From Flavobacterium araucananum (GTDB lineage: Bacteria; Bacteroidota; Bacteroidia; Flavobacteriales; Flavobacteriaceae): a DNA stretch of 64,000 nucleotides. Position 1 is the stretch's first letter. Each line of letters starts with the position of its first letter. Both the position numbers and the translations under genes were made by a program. Positions 43,200-51,238 of this stretch are shown here, one piece after another. The stretch is from positions 86,701-150,700 of the forward strand of contig NZ_MUGS01000006.1 in assembly GCF_002222055.1 (NCBI RefSeq), read 5' to 3'. The notes below the pieces were generated by a model. The model did not search any database. It saw nothing but the letters and a program-made list of their open reading frames with translations, and was not told the DNA's origin.

Positions 43200-43862
43200 A
43201 TGAATTTAGAATTAAAAAAAGAGCTTCCAATTATCGGAATAGTTATTATCCCGTTTGTGTATTTAGCATCTATTTGGAAGAGTCTTCCCGAAAGGATTCC
43301 GATTAATTGGAATATGGATGGGGAAATTGCCCATTGGGGAAGCAAGATTATCTTAATTTTAGTAGTATGTATGCTGCCGGTTTTGACATATACAGTGCTG
43401 TTTGCTGCCGCAAAATTTGATCCTAAAAACAGGACTGCTTCAATGGGAAGAAAGTTTTCTCAATTGAAGTTTTTTCTGGTGTTGTTTAAGTCTTTACTGG
43501 CTTTAATTATTATATATATCACAAAAAATCAATCTTTTTCAGATCCGGCTTTGATGTATGTTTTGGTGGGAGTTTTATTAATGATCATGGGTAATTATTT
43601 TAAAGTAATACGACCGGGCTATTTTATTGGAATCAGAACACCCTGGACGCTGGAAAATGAAGAGGTTTGGAAAGCTACACATGTATTTGCAGGTAAAATT
43701 TGGCTTTTTGGTGGTTTGATTATCGTTTTGGGAGGAATCATTTTTTCCGGTTTTGTATTTTCAAAAGCCCTTGTTACGATTGGTTTTATTGTGGCGTTTC
43801 TGCCAGTAGCTTATTCTTTTTTTAAATACAGGCAATTAGAGAAAAAGCAGAAAAAATTATAA
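43200..43862 (+). CDS. SdpI-family membrane protein
   Basis: A 220-residue protein with about six membrane helices. It combines a DUF1648-type N-terminus (IPFVYLASIWKSLPERIPIN followed by WNMDGEIAHWGSK) and an SdpI-like second half (YFKVIRPGYFIGIRTPWTLE followed by NEEVWKATHVFAGK). The motif GIRTPWTL-x3-VW-x3-H is diagnostic for SdpI. In Bacillus subtilis SdpI gives immunity to the SdpC toxin and signals to SdpR. No SdpC-like toxin gene lies nearby, so this pair may sense a foreign toxin or an envelope condition. It is cotranscribed with the repressor gene. Confidence 0.88.
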   Translation: MNLELKKELPIIGIVIIPFVYLASIWKSLPERIPINWNMDGEIAHWGSKIILILVVCMLPVLTYTVLFAAAKFDPKNRTASMGRKFSQLKFFLVLFKSLLALIIIYITKNQSFSDPALMYVLVGVLLMIMGNYFKVIRPGYFIGIRTPWTLENEEVWKATHVFAGKIWLFGGLIIVLGGIIFSGFVFSKALVTIGFIVAFLPVAYSFFKYRQLEKKQKKL

Positions 43863-43905
43863 TTCCTGATCCACAATTAAAATCATCTCACTTATTTCAA
43901 TAAAA

Positions 43906-45270
43906 ATGGTAAAAACAATACTTCTTCTACTAACAACTTTAGCTTCTTTTTTAAGTAACGCACAAGAAATTTCAGGACAATGGAATGGATTTTTAAAAGT
44001 ACCCGGAACTCAGTTAAGAGTTGTGTTTCATGTCAATAAAACAGAAAATGGTTATAAGACAACAATGGATAGTCCGGATCAGAAAGTAGCTGGAATTCCT
44101 GTTGAAAAAACCACTTTTGAGAATTCAATTTTAAAATTAGAAATTCCGGGGGCTCAAATTTCTTATGAAGGAATATTAAATAAAGACAATATTATTGTTG
44201 GGAAATTTACGCAGGGTGGACGATCTTCTGAACTTAATTTGTCTAAAGAAGTCCTTGAAAAAACAGTTTATGCAAGACCTCAGGAACCCCAAAAACCGTA
44301 TCCGTATTATACTGAAGAAGTTAAATTCGAAAATAAAGCAGATAATATTATTTTAGCCGGAACGCTGTCGTTGCCTGAAAAAACAGGCAATTTTCCGGTT
44401 GTGCTTTTAATCACAGGAAGTGGCCAACAAAATAGAGATGCAGAACTTTTAGGGCATAAATCATTTCTGGTTTTAGCCGATTATCTAACGAGAAAAGGTA
44501 TCGCAGTATTACGTTTTGATGATCGTGGTGCCGGAGAATCTACCGGTGATTTTGCAAAAGCAACTACGATTGACTTTGCGAGAGATGTTCAGGCAGGAGT
44601 TGATTATTTAAAAACAAGAAAAGAAATTAATAAAAATAAAATTGGATTAATTGGTCATAGCGAGGGCGGGATAATTGCCCCAATTGTTGCCGGAAATTCA
44701 ACAGCTGTTAATTTTATTGTTTTACTCGCTGGAACAGGACTTCGTGGCGATAAATTATTGCTGCTGCAAAAAGAACTGATAGAAAGGCAAAGTGGTGTTT
44801 CTGAAAGTGAGATCCAAAAAGGACGAGAAATTTATAGAGGCGCCTACGATATTATTCTCGCCTCTTCTATAAATGATGAAAATTTAAAAAATAGCGTAAA
44901 TACTTATTTTAAGTCAAAATATGAGGAGAATTATGCAAAGGCATTAACGGGACAAATTACAAATAACTGGATCTATGTTATTTTAAAAATGGATCCTGCG
45001 ACGGCTTTAGCAAAAGTAAAATGTCCTGTTTTGGCGCTCAACGGCAGCAAAGATTTACAAGTTCCTGCAACCGTTAATCTGGAAGCTATAAAAAAAACGT
45101 TGCTTAAAGCAGGAAACAAAAATGTAACCACTAAAGAGTTTCCTAGCTTAAATCATTTTTTTCAGGAGTGCAAAACCGGTTCTCCCGAAGAGTATGAAAA
45201 AATCGAACAGACTTTTTCTCCAATCGCCTTAGACGAAATAGCAACCTGGATTTTGGTACAAACCAAATAA
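43906..45270 (+). CDS. Secreted alpha/beta hydrolase
   Basis: A 454-residue protein with a signal peptide (cleavage near LSNAQ). An N-terminal beta domain of about 100 residues (ISGQWNGFLKVPGTQLRVVF, then YEGILNKDNIIVGKFTQGG) precedes an alpha/beta hydrolase. The hydrolase has FPVVLLITGSGQQNRDAELL (oxyanion region), RFDDRGAGESTGDFA, nucleophile Ser in LIGHSEGGIIAP, acidic PVLALNGSKDLQVPA and catalytic His in FPSLNHFFQE. It is most likely an esterase or peptidase acting in the periplasm. It follows the SdpI-like gene after 43 bases in the same direction, possibly cotranscribed. The substrate is unknown. Confidence 0.87.
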   Translation: MVKTILLLLTTLASFLSNAQEISGQWNGFLKVPGTQLRVVFHVNKTENGYKTTMDSPDQKVAGIPVEKTTFENSILKLEIPGAQISYEGILNKDNIIVGKFTQGGRSSELNLSKEVLEKTVYARPQEPQKPYPYYTEEVKFENKADNIILAGTLSLPEKTGNFPVVLLITGSGQQNRDAELLGHKSFLVLADYLTRKGIAVLRFDDRGAGESTGDFAKATTIDFARDVQAGVDYLKTRKEINKNKIGLIGHSEGGIIAPIVAGNSTAVNFIVLLAGTGLRGDKLLLLQKELIERQSGVSESEIQKGREIYRGAYDIILASSINDENLKNSVNTYFKSKYEENYAKALTGQITNNWIYVILKMDPATALAKVKCPVLALNGSKDLQVPATVNLEAIKKTLLKAGNKNVTTKEFPSLNHFFQECKTGSPEEYEKIEQTFSPIALDEIATWILVQTK

Positions 45271-45341
45271 AGCAAAATTCACGTAATAGAAAACTAAAAT
45301 CACATGTTGAATCTTTTCCTGAAAAGTCTCTAAATATGCTG

Positions 45342-45349
45342 TATTTTTG
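45342..45349 (+). promoter_or_regulatory. -7 element directly upstream of the radical SAM gene
   Basis: TATTTTTG ends 17 bases before the TTG start codon and fits TAnnTTTG. It implies a very short leader that contains a three-codon ATG-TCG-CCT-TGA frame overlapping the TTG. No -33 TTG is seen at 17-23 bases. Confidence 0.4.
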
Positions 45350-45366
45350 CAAAAAATAATGTCGCC

Positions 45367-47589
45367 TTGAAAACCAAACTCTTTGTCGTTACGCCTCCTT
45401 TTACGCAACTGAATACACCGTATCCGGCAACAGCGTATATAAAAGGATTTCTAAACACAAAAAATATCGAATCGGCTCAGGCAGATTTAGGTATTGATGT
45501 AATTTTAGAATTGTTTTCGAAGAAAGGTTTGATTGATTTGTTTGCTTTTTCAAGTTCAAAGTTTCAAGTGTCAGGTTCTGAAGTTTCAGACAATTCAAAA
45601 CGTATTTTTGCATTACAGGACGAATATATCAAAACGATTGATGCTGTAATTCAGTTTTTGCAGGGAAAAAATCCCACTTTGGCATTACAAATTTGTCAGG
45701 AAGATTTTTTGCCGGAAGCATCTCGTTTTGCACAATTAGAAGAGCTCGATTGGGCTTTTGGAACGATGGGAACTCAGGATAAGGGAAAACACTTAGCGAC
45801 TTTGTATCTTGAAGATATCTCGGATTATATTGTAGAATGTGTCGATGAGAATTTTGGTTTTAGCCGATATGCAGAGCGTTTAGGACGAAGTGCCAATTCT
45901 TTTGATGAATTATACGAAGCCTTACAACAAGAACCAACTTATATAGATGCCATTCTAATTTCGATTTTAAAAGCTAAAATCGAGCTTGTTCAACCTACAT
46001 TTTTTTTAATTTCAGTTCCTTTTCCGGGTAATTTATACAGCGCTTTTCGATGTGCACAATGGATTAAACAACACCATCCGGAAATTAAAATTTCTATGGG
46101 TGGCGGTTTCCCTAATACTGAGTTACGTTCTCTTTCTGATGCACGTGTTTTTGAATTTTTCGATTTTATTACTTTAGATGATGGAGAAGTTCCGATAGAA
46201 GAATTAATTTTCAATCTCGAAAACCCAAATGATGTTACTTCGAGCGACGAGAAGCGGTACAAACGAACATTTCTTTTGGAAGACGGTAAAGTAGTTTACA
46301 AAAACAATTCGTTAAAACACGATTACAAACAAGCCTACGTAGGAACGCCGGATTATACTGATTTGCCTTTGGATAAATATATTTCGGTAATCGAAATTGT
46401 GAATCCAATGCACAGAATGTGGAGCGACGGACGCTGGAATAAACTTACGATGGCGCACGGTTGCTATTGGGGGAAATGTACTTTTTGTGATATTTCGTTA
46501 GATTATATCAAAGTATATGAGCCTGTTGCTGCCAATTTGTTGTGCGATCGTATGGAAGATATGATGTTGCAAACGGGGCAAAACGGATTTCATTTTGTAG
46601 ACGAAGCTGCTCCGCCAGCCTTAATGCGCGCTTTGGCTCTCGAAATTTTAAGACGAAAACTGGCAGTAACCTGGTGGACAAATATTCGATTCGAGAAAAG
46701 TTTTTCTAAAGATTTATGCTTGTTACTAAAAGCATCGGGTTGTATTGCTGTTTCTGGTGGTTTGGAAGTAGCTTCTGATCGCTTATTAAAATTAATCGAT
46801 AAAGGGGTAACCGTAGAACAAGTAGCAAAAGTAACCCGAAATTTTACCGAAGCCGGAATCATGGTTCATGCTTATTTAATGTACGGATATCCAACACAAA
46901 CGATTCAGGAAACGGTTGACAGTCTGGAAATGGTACGTCAGTTATTCGAAGCCGGAATTCTACAATCAGGATTTTGGCATCAATTTGCCATGACAGCGCA
47001 CAGTCCGGTTGGGTTATATCCGGAGAAATTTGGTGTAACAAAAATAACTGAAGCTATTGGTACTTTTGCCAATAATGATATTGATTATACCGATTCTACA
47101 GGAATCAATCACGATAAATTTAGTTTTGGATTAAAGAAATCGCTCTTTAATTTCATGCACGGAATTTGTTTTGATTACGAATTGCAGGACTGGTTCGATT
47201 TTAAAATTCCGAAAACTAAAATTGATCCCGATTTTATTTTTAATGCCCTTGAAGAAGGAAATGATTTTAATACAAAACCAAATGCAAAAGTAGTTTGGCT
47301 AGGAGGAAAACCTTTTGCAGAAACTTTTACAAAATCTAAAAAAGGGAATTCGTGGGAAATGATGGCTTTTACTTTTCATGATAAAAAAGAAAGTTTTACC
47401 CTTCAGACCAATAAAGATGAAGGGCAATGGCTGATTGAAATTTTAACTAAAATAACAATCGCAAATTCTAAAAACTATACTTTTCAGGAAGTAAAGGCTG
47501 ATTTTGAAACCAATTTAGAAGATTTTGAATTGTTTTGGTATTCAAAACCAATTAATACTTTACGCGAATTTGGGTTGTTGGTTTTATAA
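45367..47589 (+). CDS. Radical SAM protein with a B12-binding-like N-terminal domain
   Basis: A 740-residue protein starting at TTG (45367). The N-terminal half resembles a cobalamin-binding Rossmann domain (KISMGGGFPNTELRSLSDAR, FFDFITLDDGEVPIEELI). The radical SAM core begins near residue 360 with the cluster motif CYWGKCTFC (CxxxCxxC), then HFVDEAAPPALMRAL, GCIAVSGGLEVASDRLL and HAYLMYGYPTQTIQETV. It ends with a family-specific C-terminal region (residues about 620-740). Such enzymes in Bacteroidota act in unknown methyl-transfer or modification chemistry. The TTG is supported because the reading KTKLFVVTPPFTQLNTPYPA starts directly there and no in-frame ATG is near. It is convergent with the metallo-hydrolase gene. 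Confidence 0.85.
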   Translation: MKTKLFVVTPPFTQLNTPYPATAYIKGFLNTKNIESAQADLGIDVILELFSKKGLIDLFAFSSSKFQVSGSEVSDNSKRIFALQDEYIKTIDAVIQFLQGKNPTLALQICQEDFLPEASRFAQLEELDWAFGTMGTQDKGKHLATLYLEDISDYIVECVDENFGFSRYAERLGRSANSFDELYEALQQEPTYIDAILISILKAKIELVQPTFFLISVPFPGNLYSAFRCAQWIKQHHPEIKISMGGGFPNTELRSLSDARVFEFFDFITLDDGEVPIEELIFNLENPNDVTSSDEKRYKRTFLLEDGKVVYKNNSLKHDYKQAYVGTPDYTDLPLDKYISVIEIVNPMHRMWSDGRWNKLTMAHGCYWGKCTFCDISLDYIKVYEPVAANLLCDRMEDMMLQTGQNGFHFVDEAAPPALMRALALEILRRKLAVTWWTNIRFEKSFSKDLCLLLKASGCIAVSGGLEVASDRLLKLIDKGVTVEQVAKVTRNFTEAGIMVHAYLMYGYPTQTIQETVDSLEMVRQLFEAGILQSGFWHQFAMTAHSPVGLYPEKFGVTKITEAIGTFANNDIDYTDSTGINHDKFSFGLKKSLFNFMHGICFDYELQDWFDFKIPKTKIDPDFIFNALEEGNDFNTKPNAKVVWLGGKPFAETFTKSKKGNSWEMMAFTFHDKKESFTLQTNKDEGQWLIEILTKITIANSKNYTFQEVKADFETNLEDFELFWYSKPINTLREFGLLVL

Positions 47590-47590
47590 A

Positions 47591-48355
47591 TCAATACTCA
47601 ACACTTGTACCGTCGCTTGGAATGGCAATTTTATCTAAAAGATTGTTTTCAGAAAGGGCTTGCCTTAGTTCAGATCGTGTGGTTGGGCAATGGTTTAAAG
47701 CCTCTAAATGATTCGCAAAAACTTTACCCGGCGCCAATGCCGTAAACTTCAAAATGTCGTTCATTCGCATCAACAAAGGCTGACCAAAATCTAACCTTGC
47801 AGTGCCACAGGCAACTGTAGCAATATCAGGTTTAAATTCGATAAGAACTTTTTGTACGTGTTCTGTAAAAATAGTATCGGAGCTTATATAAATTGATTTT
47901 TGATTGGGCAATTCAATATAAAAACCCATTACATTACCCATTAATTTAGCAATAAAGCCATAGCCGTGAATAGCAGGAATTCCGGTAATTTTGCCACCTA
48001 AAAATTCTTGTTGTTCCCAGTAATTCAAACTCTGAGCAATATTTAATCCTCTTTTTGCTAATACCTTTTCATCTTTTGTACTGCAAATGACAGGAATGCT
48101 TTTTCGTCTTAAAAAAACTTCACCCGCTTTGTCGATATGATCGGGATGCAAATGTGTAATGAGGCAAACAGTAACTTTGCTCAAAATATCCCTGCTGTTT
48201 TTAGGCAAAGCAACAAGTGGGTTTCTTTTGGGCTTATAACGAAAAATGGTAAAAGGCGGAATCGTTTTTCTCTTCCCTAACATTGGATCAACCAATATAA
48301 CATCGGTTTCAGTTTCGATAACTAAAGTGGCGTTGCGTAAGTGATGTAATTTCAT
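47591..48355 (-). CDS. MBL-fold metallo-hydrolase
   Basis: A 254-residue metallo-beta-lactamase-fold protein. It starts KLHHLRNATLVIETETDVIL with the VDPML motif, has the metal-binding LITHLHPDHIDKAG (HxHxDH), HGYGFIAKLMGNVMGFYIEL, then ISSDTIF and a late FANHLEALNHCP. This pattern is of the UlaG/YtnP-like lipophilic or sugar-lactone hydrolase subgroup. No signal peptide is seen, so it is cytoplasmic. Its stop lies one base from the radical SAM stop, and it appears monocistronic. The substrate cannot be determined. Confidence 0.85.
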   Translation of the reverse strand: MKLHHLRNATLVIETETDVILVDPMLGKRKTIPPFTIFRYKPKRNPLVALPKNSRDILSKVTVCLITHLHPDHIDKAGEVFLRRKSIPVICSTKDEKVLAKRGLNIAQSLNYWEQQEFLGGKITGIPAIHGYGFIAKLMGNVMGFYIELPNQKSIYISSDTIFTEHVQKVLIEFKPDIATVACGTARLDFGQPLLMRMNDILKFTALAPGKVFANHLEALNHCPTTRSELRQALSENNLLDKIAIPSDGTSVEY

Positions 48356-48554
48356 ATCGGCGAAAAATTAGATATTAAAATTACAAAAGTTTTTTAAAAT
48401 TAATTTTACAGTTTTTTCTTTATTTGTATTAAAACTAAAACTTTTTGAGATTATGCATTTATAATCTGTTTTTCGTAATTATTGTATTTTTATTACGGAT
48501 AATAAAGAGAAAATTGTTTTTTAAACAGTGATAAAAAAGGCAATAAAGTTAAAT

Positions 48555-49238
48555 TTACATCGTAAATCGAAATCCTATTCCGTGCAGGTTTTCTATAGCA
48601 ATACCTTTTTCATTGGTCAGGATTTTACGCAGACGTGAAATAAAAACATCCAGGCTTCTCCCCATAAAGTAATCATCTGTTCCCCAAAGCGAGGTTAAAA
48701 TTTGTTCTCTTTTTAAAACTGAATTTTTGTTGTCCAGAAACAATTTTAGTAATTCGGCTTCGCGTTGTGTGAGCGTTATTTTTTCAGATTCATTAAAAAG
48801 GATAAAATTATTAATATCAAATTGATACTTTCCAATGGTGTAAAAAGCTTTTTCTATTGCCGTATTTTTCTGGGAACGCTTTAGGAAAATCTCAATTTTC
48901 AGCAATAATTCTTCAATACTAAAAGGCTTTACCAAATAATCATCGGCCCCTAAACGCAATCCTTTAATACGATCTTCTTTTAAGGTTTTGGCCGAGAGAA
49001 AAATAATAGGAATATCAGTATTTGTTTTTCTAATTTCAGTAGCCAGTTCAAAACCATCCATTTTAGGCATCATGATATCAAAGATACAAATGTCGAAACT
49101 TTCTTTTTTAAAGGCTTCCAAACCTAAATTTCCGTCGCAACAATGAACAACTTCATAATTGTTTTGTTCTAAATTATCTTTGGTCAAAAATGCCAGTGTT
49201 TCGTCATCTTCGGTATAAAGGATCTTGAATTGTTTCAT
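48555..49238 (-). CDS. OmpR/PhoB-family response regulator
   Basis: A 227-residue regulator with a receiver domain (ILYTEDDETLAFLTKDNLEQ, acidic pocket Glu10-Asp11-Asp12, phospho-acceptor Asp54 in CIFDIMMPKMDGFEL, Lys in LVKPFSIEEL) and a winged-helix DNA-binding domain (ITLTQREAELLKLFLDNKNS, SLDVFISRLRKIL, IENLHGIGFRFTM). It resembles the RprY group of Bacteroidota. Its ATG overlaps the stop of the upstream kinase gene by four bases (ATGA), so kinase and regulator are translationally coupled. A phased TTAACA array upstream of the kinase gene is its likely own binding site. Confidence 0.94.
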   Translation of the reverse strand: MKQFKILYTEDDETLAFLTKDNLEQNNYEVVHCCDGNLGLEAFKKESFDICIFDIMMPKMDGFELATEIRKTNTDIPIIFLSAKTLKEDRIKGLRLGADDYLVKPFSIEELLLKIEIFLKRSQKNTAIEKAFYTIGKYQFDINNFILFNESEKITLTQREAELLKLFLDNKNSVLKREQILTSLWGTDDYFMGRSLDVFISRLRKILTNEKGIAIENLHGIGFRFTM

Positions 49239-50497
49239 TTTTTATAAGGAATTGACAAAGTTATAGTGATGCCATTTGTAGCGTTATTTTGGGCTTTTAT
49301 TTTCCAGTTATGCAAATTGCAAATTTCTTTAACATAATACAAACCCAGACCAAAACCGTTTACTTCATTGCTTTTCTCGTTTTGGGCGCGATAGAATTTA
49401 TCAAAGATAAAAGAAATATTTTTGGTAGAAATACCAATTCCGTTATCCGTAAAAGTTAGTTTTAAAGTAGAATTCTCCGTTCCAATTCCAATCGTTATTT
49501 CCGGTTTTTCAGTACAATATTTTATGGCATTATCGATTAAATTATAAAGGAGATTCGTAAAATGAAAAACATCCGTTTCGATATGATATTCGTTCGATAA
49601 AGTTTCAATTCGAATCATTGCGTCAGGATATTTTAACTGAATATTCTCAATGGTTTCTTCGATAATAGGAACAATCAAAACGGTTTCTTTTTTTAATTCT
49701 AAAGGGGCATAATCAGATTTGGCAATGTTTAAAATCTTCTCAATATGATTGTTTAGTTTGTGGCTTTGATTGATGATAATGGTAGCATAGGTATGCAGTT
49801 TTTTATCTTCTTTAATTGGATTTTGCTCGCTTAAATATTTCGAAGCGATTAAAATAGAAGACAAAGGCGTTTTGAATTCGTGTGTCATATTATTGATAAA
49901 ATCCCGTTGCAATTCAGAATACTTCTTTTGTTGTAAAAGAGTAAAAATAGAATAAACATAGATCAATAAAATTAGGATTAAGGCGATCGAAAGTATAAAC
50001 CAAAATCGCATCGAACTAAATAAATAAGTGGTTTCATTAGGAAAACGGATCGCAAAATAATAGACTAAGTTTTTATGCTTGGGGAACGAAACTGTTTTCT
50101 TTTCTTCTTGTTTTTCGGCAAACGAAATATACTTTCCATACACCATTTCATCACTCTGGCAATTGTAAACGGCGTATTCAAAATCAGTTGTAATATTCAT
50201 TTTTTTAAACTCTGATCTCAGATAGAATTCTAAAACGTCCGGTTCAAAAGCATTTTGAATGTTTACGATGTAATAATCGTTTGATATTTTTTGAACAGGA
50301 TTCTGACAGGAAGATTCGTGATCTTTTCCTTCATATAATTTACGGGCAACTTCGAGTAAAGCAATATTTGCTTTCTGGCTCAGTTTTTTTTGTTCTAAAG
50401 TAAAAGCCTCTTTTGTCCAAAGCAGTTGTGCAACCAATATACTAATAATGGCAACAAGTCCCAGAAGGATAATACTATTGAGTTTGTTTATTTTCAA
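49235..50497 (-). CDS. Membrane sensor histidine kinase
   Basis: A 420-residue kinase when started at TTG 50497. It has a first membrane helix (NSIILLGLVAIISILVAQLL), a periplasmic sensor of about 135 residues containing two cysteines (SSCQNPVQ and YNCQSDE), and a second helix (FWFILSIALILILLIYVYSI). HisKA follows, with phospho-acceptor His206 in NNMTHEFKTPLSSI, then HATPase_c motifs N (LLYNLIDNAIKYC), G1 (FTDNGIGIS) and GFGLGLYYVKEI. The frame is open to another TTG at 50551, but a perfect promoter (TTG-N20-TAAATTTG, 50528-50558) would place the transcript start downstream of it, favouring 50497. It is first of a two-gene operon. Confidence 0.92.
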   Translation of the reverse strand: MKINKLNSIILLGLVAIISILVAQLLWTKEAFTLEQKKLSQKANIALLEVARKLYEGKDHESSCQNPVQKISNDYYIVNIQNAFEPDVLEFYLRSEFKKMNITTDFEYAVYNCQSDEMVYGKYISFAEKQEEKKTVSFPKHKNLVYYFAIRFPNETTYLFSSMRFWFILSIALILILLIYVYSIFTLLQQKKYSELQRDFINNMTHEFKTPLSSILIASKYLSEQNPIKEDKKLHTYATIIINQSHKLNNHIEKILNIAKSDYAPLELKKETVLIVPIIEETIENIQLKYPDAMIRIETLSNEYHIETDVFHFTNLLYNLIDNAIKYCTEKPEITIGIGTENSTLKLTFTDNGIGISTKNISFIFDKFYRAQNEKSNEVNGFGLGLYYVKEICNLHNWKIKAQNNATNGITITLSIPYKK

Positions 50498-50527
50498 GAA
50501 AACGGTGTTTGAGAGTGTAATATTAAT

Positions 50528-50558
50528 CAAATTTAGACTTAAAAATACCAATTAACAA
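50528..50558 (-). promoter_or_regulatory. Promoter of the two-component operon
   Basis: On the minus strand TTG (50558-50556) is followed by 20 bases and TAAATTTG (50535-50528), a full match to TTG-N17-23-TAnnTTTG. The -33 element overlaps the first TTAACA half-site of the neighbouring array. Confidence 0.75.
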
Positions 50559-50589
50559 GTCGTTAACAAAGATTTGAAAGCGGTTAACA
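50552..50589. promoter_or_regulatory. Phased TTAACA direct-repeat array, candidate response-regulator operator
   Basis: TTAACA at 50552, 50563 and 50584, plus TTGAAA at 50574, are spaced 11, 11 and 10 bases, one helical turn each. OmpR/PhoB-type regulators bind such tandem half-sites. It lies between the kinase operon and the DUF1573 gene. Confidence 0.6.
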
Positions 50590-50610
50590 GCGATCTGAAT
50601 TTGTCTGAAT

Positions 50611-50618
50611 TATCTTTG
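50611..50618 (+). promoter_or_regulatory. -7 element of the DUF1573 gene
   Basis: TATCTTTG, 40 bases before ATG 50659, fits TAnnTTTG. No TTG is found 17-23 bases upstream; the TTAACA array ends 21 bases upstream, which suits an activator-dependent promoter. Confidence 0.5.
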
Positions 50619-50658
50619 AAAAATCAATTTGAACTATAAACCATTAATAAATAAAACT

Positions 50659-51075
50659 ATGAAAATTATCAAAATTTCGATGTTAGCCTTAGCCTTAAGC
50701 TTAATGTCTTTTTCAGCAATTGCACCCATAAAAGCGATCAGCTCTGAAACTAAAGTTGAAGCAACAGCAGCTTCTGTAATTGTCTGGAAAGCAGAAACAG
50801 TTGATGTAGGCGAAATTCCGCAAGGAACACCAAAAGCAATTGTTTACGAATTTAAAAACACAGGAAAAACGGCAGTTGTTATTACAAATGTTCAGGGATC
50901 TTGTGGTTGTACTGCAACAGATTATACAAAAGAGCCCATATTACCAGGCAAATCGGCTAAAGTAACTGCCACATACAATGCAGCAAACAAAGGAGGTTTT
51001 ACAAAAACAGTTACTGTAACAACAAGTGCCGAAACAGCACCAAAAATCCTTACGCTAAAAGGTACAGTAATCTAA
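50659..51075 (+). CDS. Secreted DUF1573 (Ig-like) protein
   Basis: A 138-residue exported protein: signal peptide (KIIKISMLALALSLMSFSAI) then a DUF1573/ASH-like beta-sandwich with VDVGEIPQGTPKAIVYEFKN, TGKTAVVITNVQGSCGCTAT and PGKSAKVTATYNAANKGGFT with TKTVTVTTS. The GSCGCT cysteine pair is the family hallmark. DUF1573 proteins are very common in Bacteroidota and have no set biochemical role. The start is ATG 50659; the open frame back to 50629 is upstream of the signal peptide. It is transcribed away from the two-component operon, with the TTAACA array between, so it is a probable regulatory target. A terminator follows. Confidence 0.88.
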   Translation: MKIIKISMLALALSLMSFSAIAPIKAISSETKVEATAASVIVWKAETVDVGEIPQGTPKAIVYEFKNTGKTAVVITNVQGSCGCTATDYTKEPILPGKSAKVTATYNAANKGGFTKTVTVTTSAETAPKILTLKGTVI

Positions 51076-51103
51076 AAATAAAGGTTGATTATAAAGTGAA
51101 AAG

Positions 51104-51136
51104 CTCCAAATGCGTAAAGTATTTGGAGTTTTTTTT
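51104..51136 (+). terminator. Terminator after the DUF1573 gene
   Basis: Arms CTCCAAAT and ATTTGGAG pair perfectly over a 9-nt loop, followed by eight Ts. Confidence 0.85.
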
Positions 51137-51238
51137 ATGCTTTTTTTTCAGAATATCAGGATCATAAATACCCTGTTATTTTTTTTGGAAATGCTTTGAT
51201 TTCAGTAAAACTTTTCTATTTTTATTAAAAAAATTAGT

